Assembly: GCA_029953675.1 (NCBI GenBank)
Contig: JAMWBK010000001.1
Location: forward strand, 3,426,501-3,490,500
Source of the DNA: Rhodosorus marinus
Taxonomy: Eukaryota > Rhodophyta > Stylonematophyceae > Stylonematales > Stylonemataceae
Direction: 5' to 3'
Length of the DNA stretch: 64,000 nucleotides
Made by a program: the position numbers and the translations under genes. Below the pieces are notes generated by a model. It was not told where the DNA came from, did no database searches, and was given only the letters and a program-made list of their open reading frames with translations. Of this stretch, positions 59,331-64,000 are shown in pieces. Position 1 is the first letter of the stretch; each line of letters starts with the position of its first letter.

Positions 59331-59789
59331 ATGGATCTACTAGCACTACTTACCGAAGGAACAGAAGTTTCTGCCATTAGTGGGGATTCTATGTACGCGG
59401 CGAATGCTCACCTGAGTGGAATGTCGGACGATGGTGACAGTCCGAAGGAGAAACCGCGGGGGTTCACTGACGCGACGAAACTGGGGATCAAGAAGAGGAA
59501 GACAGTGGCTTGTGAGTCCGAGAAGCCGCACTTCTGTCCCAAGTGCTTTTCGACTTTCCAGTCCAAGTTTAACCTGCGTATGCACACCCGGGCTGTTCAC
59601 GAACATGATAAGGCGTATAGATGCGATCAGTGCTCATATGCGTGTACGACAAAGGGGACCTTGCGTAGGCACATGCGGATGGTCCACCTCCACGAGCGAC
59701 CGCACAGTTGTTCCGAGTGTGGAAAATGCTTTGCTACAAAGTCTTGTATTCTCCGCCACATGAAGGCACGACACAAGGAAACTGAATGA
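59331..59789 (+). CDS. C2H2 zinc-finger protein, three fingers
   Basis: An intronless frame of 152 residues from the ATG at 59331. Three classical C2H2 fingers are arranged in tandem: CPKCFSTFQSKFNLRMHTRAVH (residues 69-90), CDQC...RRHMRMVH (98-119) and CSECGKCFATKSCILRHMKARH (127-148). Two cysteines are two residues apart in each, and the paired histidines are spaced by four residues. The linkers HEHDKAYR and LHERPHS are of the standard H-x-x-(E/K)-(R/K)-P length. It is probably a sequence-specific DNA-binding protein in the nucleus. The N-terminal 55 residues are acidic with MDLLALLTEGTEV, which could be a short activation or repression segment, followed by a basic GIKKRKTVA patch that may serve nuclear import. 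An AATAAA word follows near 59871. The target genes are unknown. Confidence 0.92.
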   Translation: MDLLALLTEGTEVSAISGDSMYAANAHLSGMSDDGDSPKEKPRGFTDATKLGIKKRKTVACESEKPHFCPKCFSTFQSKFNLRMHTRAVHEHDKAYRCDQCSYACTTKGTLRRHMRMVHLHERPHSCSECGKCFATKSCILRHMKARHKETE

Positions 59790-60486
59790 ACTGCTTCTTA
59801 TTATAACATCTGCTCGCAGTGGCCCTACCGTGCAAGCGGGCTAACTTGTATTTACACAACTTATATCGCAATAAATGCAAAGATCAATACTGGAAACAGT
59901 CGACAGCCATGGGCTGCGTTAGAGCAACACTAACTCAACAGATCACCAAGAGCGTTAACACGCCGTCGTCGCTGCCTCAGACGCTCGCCACCATCTAAAC
60001 CCACCAGACACTTAGTACTAGCTCGCACCGTCGAGTCTCTTTCAACTCTGCGCGACGGAGCCAACGCTGTAAGCCGCAGTGGCCCAAGGTACCACAGAGG
60101 AAGCAAGTTCGAATAAGTTCACCGGGCCAAGTACGTTAGTAGATTGCGATGCTCATTGTCGCTTTGCGCGTCTAATTGGATCATGATAGCGCAGAGCATC
60201 GAAGTTTGAATGTTTTCACTGGACCAACAGCGTAGAACACTGGATGAAGAGCGGGCCTTCTCCTGTAGTCGTCTGAAGGCGCGATCGTCGTCGTCCTTGG
60301 AGCTGCGAGGCTTCCAATACATCCGCTGTCGACCAGCAGCCATTAGACCAAGAACCTGGCTAAAGTTCCTTGCTCCCGTTCTGCCATCGGCTACCTAGGT
60401 AGCCCGTGCGATTGAGAGCGAAGGCTGCTCTGACGCGCGAATCTCCCCACAAACGGATTGTGCAATGAAACTGCGTCTCATATGAA
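59790..60486. other. 3' intergenic spacer between convergent genes
   Basis: About 700 bp between the ends of the zinc-finger gene (+) and the TM9 gene (-). Only short frames without domains are present. AATAAA at 59871 is a possible polyadenylation signal of the zinc-finger gene. Confidence 0.45.
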
Positions 60487-62982
60487 TCAATCGCACTTAA
60501 TAGACTTGTATAAACGTCTGAGAAAGGTTACCGCAGCGTGGTATCCAACAGATCCGAGCATAAGAAAGCACGCGTAGGATACCGAGAACATGTACCCAAG
60601 GAAGTAGCTCACTTGAAGAAACCCGGAGAGGTTCGATCTCAACATCAGGTAATAGATGGAATAGAGGAACAAGTAAATACCTTAAGGAAGAAGCCAGCGC
60701 GATTCATTTCAGCGAGGTTAGTATGAAACGGTACGTGCGGATTCTTCCCACTAACCGGTCGATCCGCCGTTGAATATTGAATTCCACCACCACTCGTGGT
60801 CCTCAGCACAAAGCTGGTAGTAGCTAAACGCTGCGCAGACAAGGGCAGTCACCGCGAGTACAATAATGATCACGATCACGCCAATTCCGTTAAAGGAAAA
60901 GGTTTTATGACCCCACACTGACGCAAAAACGTACGCCAGCTCAACTAGCACCGCTCCGAACGGTAGCAGCCCAGCTAGCACCATCTAGAAGGATTGTCGA
61001 TACAAAGTGCTCAGCGCTGAGACGGAGAGTGACCAAAAACTCCATATCAAATGAAAAGCATCCGGTTCTCACCTGAACTTCCCAACGAAGATATACTGGT
61101 GGCTTGGGGATCTCCCTCCGCGCTTTTGCCGTTCGTATGGGAGCGTTAAAACCAGACTTGCCACTGCGTCTCCCGAGAACAGCGCCAAGGAAAGTCGCCG
61201 GAATAGCTATCAACCCAGTTATACATATCACAGAAGCCATCACCCAAAACGATAACGCCATCGTCGATCCATAGATCTTCGCTATCACGTCGAGAACCGT
61301 CCATACCCCGTAGATTGGACCTACGAAGCAAGGCCAGAACAAGAATGTTCAGCTTCTTCATCTTGTTCTCAAAGGAATCAATGCTACCAATGTCAATTCT
61401 AGGTGACGATGGATAGTCTACTAAGCTAACTTCTGAAGCGGAAGCTTTCGGCTTCTTCTGATCAACAGGTTGTACGACTCTCAGCTTCGCTCGCAAGCCT
61501 CCGGCTTTCGGGTCCGACCCTAGTTGTTTGATGCTAGCTCACCGGTGATGATCGAGCGATACAGAGTCCAGAGTAGGATGGAAGTAGGAGTGATGACAGG
61601 AGGCTTACCCAACGAAATCGTGAGACAAGAGATAGTGCTCAATGCGAGATTTCTCCCATCCATCTGTGTATAGAGTTTCGCACTTGTGTACCCCGCGACG
61701 AGGTTGGTCAAAGCGAAGGTAACAAGAAGAGCAGAATTGAAGGAGCCTCGACGTCCGTGGTAGAGGGTACTCGTCGTTGCCAACAGCACCAAGACGATCA
61801 GAAGGACAAGGACCTTCCCAGAGAGAGAGAGGGCGTTTAGTTTTCGGTTAAAAGAAAGGAGGAGCCCCGGGGTTGGGGGTGGGGGTGGGAGCGGCTGCTG
61901 TACCTGGGTACCCGTCCCAACAACAGCGCAGAAGAGTTCCTTGTACTGAGGAAAACGGAAAACGTCGGATTTGATGATCTTCCATCCGCGTTCATCTTCT
62001 GCCACCATGAGCTCGTCGTGTTCGAGGTCTTCCAGATCGACGCTGGCAGAATACCTCGCAAAGTCGCTGTTCACTGTTCTTAGGAAGATGCTGAGGAGCA
62101 GCATGAACAGCAGAACCGCCGCTGCTGCTGCGTTGATAACCGAGAGCCAGTGCGTTCGTAACTCGTTTGCCTGCAGTCGATCTCTTTCAATGTAACGGTT
62201 CACTCGATGCTGAAACAAGCAACGAATGGGTTCGAATGAGGGACAAGATAGCTCTGCTGATGTCGGAAAGTTTGAACTTACCTCGGTTGGCTTATCGCTC
62301 TCATACCAAGTTACTGAGTAGCTCAAGCTGAATTCCTTCTCACGGCCATGATCAAACTCCACCTCATCTTCAGCAATCACATCTACCTCGACTAGGTAGT
62401 TCTCGTTGTACTTCAGAGCGAAATGAAGCGTCGAATAGACGAAAACTTGGTTCATTAACTCCGGTGCGGCTTCGACTAGGTCACGACCTAAAGGAACCAG
62501 GTTGATAGCTAGCTCATCGATCATCAAGTCGTACTGCGCAAAAGAGAGAAAGACAAACTCCTTCAGAATCCGCGAGAGCTCGCTGAAGAGCCGAATCGCT
62601 GGTAGTTTACATGGTAGTTATTCGTAACCGCCAAACGAAAAGCATTGACATCTTCAGGGGTTAAGACTCCACCACAAATCTTCGTCTTCTCCTGATCCTT
62701 CCTGAACTTCACTGAAACCCCCGTGTTCACCAATCTATCGCCCTGAAGAAGCTCACCGAGCTGCATGTTATGGTACTCCATCCTCTCCGGGATGCATTCT
62801 CGTGGCCAAGGTACTGCGTCGAAGAACTGATACGATTCGCTGGGGTTTGAATACGGCACCATTTTATTCGCCCAGATGACCATTTCATCACCTGAGTTGT
62901 ACTTCGATATTCTCATCCCCCTTGCGATCGATACGCAGAGCACCATCAGGGATGGTATAAATATCCATCTATGCCACGTCAT
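60487..62982 (-). CDS. Transmembrane 9 superfamily protein (EMP70/nonaspanin)
   Basis: Seven minus-strand exons, 62982-62611, 62533-62282, 62209-61904, 61813-61609, 61320-61073, 60984-60756 and 60680-60487, give 601 residues, the usual family length. TM9 proteins sit in Golgi and endosomal membranes and help load glycine-rich membrane segments, with roles in adhesion and nutrient or metal handling. A signal peptide (WIFIPSLMVLCVSIARG) is followed by a luminal domain with NKMVPYSNPSESYQFFD, CGGVLTPEDVNAFRLAVTNNYH and DLMIDELAIN. Nine hydrophobic segments follow, the first starting at LSVINAAAAAVLLFMLL. Family landmarks include FRFPQYKELFCAVVGTGTQ, YTQMDGRN, FNAPIRTAKARREIPKPP, VELAYVFASVWGH and AEDHEWWWNSIFNGGSTG. 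The C-terminus SIKCD keeps the K-x-D Golgi-retention motif. All six introns close in phase 0 or 1. An open frame inside intron 4 (61321-61608) is not coding, because direct splicing joins conserved text. Confidence 0.95.
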
Positions 62983-64000
62983 GTTCTCACTTGATAGCTA
63001 GAAAGCCTCTCCGAACGCCACTGACTAGAGCAGCAGTCCCCCTCCAGCTAAAAGCTTCTATCACTAAGCCTCAATAAAGTGGTTGGAAATGGTCGGAGAG
63101 TCAGCCAACTTCACTAGCCGCCTGAGAGGTGCCCATCAAGAACCTCACGCCTCCGGAAACCGGGGGTGTTAGCTTCAACATCTGTATGCGATGACGATAG
63201 TGGATCAGAGAGAGTCTGTTTTCTGTTCATCGCGTGAAGGAGCTGGTCGCAACTGCAGGGGAGTCAAGCAAATCCTCTTGCAGGTTCAGCTGAGCTTGGC
63301 AACGTCGATGGAGAAGAGCTAGTTGAGCTGTCTAGTCTTGTCATGTGACTCTCTGCCCCGGTCGTCGTCCAATAAATCTAGAGCAGTATACCATTGTCAA
63401 AGCTACCGATTAGGTGTCGATCGTCTCAAAAAAGTCGAGCAACACAAAGCCCATGCGCTATGCGCAGCTCGACTTTTTTTTTTTTGGTTTCTGTATTTAA
63501 GGGCAAGTAGAGCCTTCCTAAAGCAGCTCCGAGCATCACCAGAAACTTAAAACTGCTCAGATGACATGGTATTCGTGTGCGAGTTGAGTTGACTGAGTGC
63601 TTCGATGCAGCGCTGCATTCAAATGCCACCTCTCCCGTAGCTCAAGTTGCCGTAATATGTGCTAAAGTGTCAGCAGAGTTCCAGTCTTTATAAACGATTG
63701 ATATGTTCTCATGTTTGTAAAGACTCATTCATATGAGTCAACTTTCTTTTTTAGACTGACTACAAGGTGACATTTAACATGAAGATAAGGCGGAGCGGAG
63801 CGTGAGCGTGGTTGCGGTGGTTTTCATCGAAGCTGAATGTTTGTTTCTCACTTTCTGCTCGCGAAGGGCGTGGGTAATGGTGGAGGTGTCTCCAGGATTT
63901 TTCACTATGGTTGAGACAAAGAGAGAATTGATTGAACAGCCCTGTTCGAACGTGAGAGGGAGTGATAGTCACAGATCATCTTGAGCTCAGCCCCGATTCT
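62983..64000. other. Upstream of the TM9 gene; no gene seen
   Basis: The TM9 promoter should lie just above 62982. No gene was recognised in the rest. An inverted repeat with 13-bp arms is at 63428-63479. The short frames near 63.3-64.0 kb on both strands are unsupported. Confidence 0.5.
63428..63479. repeat. Inverted repeat with 13-bp arms
   Basis: AAAAAAGTCGAGC at 63428-63440 pairs perfectly with GCTCGACTTTTTT at 63467-63479. The 26-base loop contains a smaller TGCGC/GCGCA stem. A longer T run follows the right arm. Confidence 0.85.

Noticed and set aside
61321-61608. Open frame of 116 codons within the TM9 gene (61146-61496, minus)
   Set aside because: Splicing 61609 directly to 61320 joins conserved family text in phase; the frame lies mostly in intron 4 and continues out of frame with the coding exon.

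Overview
This is a nuclear, intron-containing chromosome window from a photosynthetic eukaryote. The anchor is a six-exon chlorophyll synthase gene (52136-53958) with a leader that looks like a plastid transit peptide. Cytosolic leucyl-tRNA synthetase, a TM9/EMP70 nonaspanin, PRA1 proteins, a PAK kinase, XRCC4 and a cyclin are all eukaryotic nuclear genes. Introns are mostly 75-430 bp with GT-AG ends, and reading frames close across them. Large intergenic spaces and no obvious green-plant hallmark suggest an alga outside the land plants, perhaps a red alga. The lineage is an inference and the window alone does not settle it.

Layout: 3.5-4.65 kb, an unrecognised, possibly plastid-targeted protein (+). 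7.1-9.1 kb, a PLP aminotransferase (+) facing an XRCC4 homologue (-), tail to tail. 10.27-10.9 kb, a ~160-bp minisatellite. 11.9-12.6 kb and 15.7-16.3 kb, two PRA1-family genes (+); the second converges on a pterin carbinolamine dehydratase (-). 19.2-20.2 kb, a four-exon gene resembling the UPF0739/C1orf74 family (+). 21.1-21.4 kb, a small basic hypothetical protein (-). 22.2-23.1 kb, a cyclin (-). 23.1-30.7 kb, no recognisable gene. 30.7-34.7 kb, leucyl-tRNA synthetase in six exons (+), converging on a PH-CRIB-STE20 (PAK-type) kinase of at least ten exons (-, 35.2-38.7 kb). 38.7-47.0 kb, gene-poor with several duplications. 47.0-49.5 kb, an armadillo-repeat protein in six exons (+). 52.1-54.0 kb, chlorophyll synthase (+). 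55.2-56.2 kb, a ~260-bp tandem array containing a perfect 24-bp-arm palindrome. 59.3-59.8 kb, an intronless three-finger C2H2 protein (+). 60.5-63.0 kb, a TM9 nonaspanin in seven exons (-).

The genes do not form one pathway. They are a mixed housekeeping set: translation, pterin recycling, chlorophyll synthesis, secretory-pathway membrane proteins, DNA end-joining, cell cycle and Rho-GTPase signalling. Many gene starts lie in a tract whose coding strand is G/T/A-rich and strikingly poor in C; minus-strand genes show the mirror image. This works as a local guide to gene starts and also marks some tracts with no gene assigned.

Exon boundaries below were derived by hand from splice consensus, frame closure and family conservation, without transcripts or searches. 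No tRNA, rRNA, CRISPR array or complete transposon was found. Nothing here stands out as a clear new multi-gene system; the most interesting items are the kinase architecture, the unclassified proteins, the tandem arrays and the compositional asymmetry.
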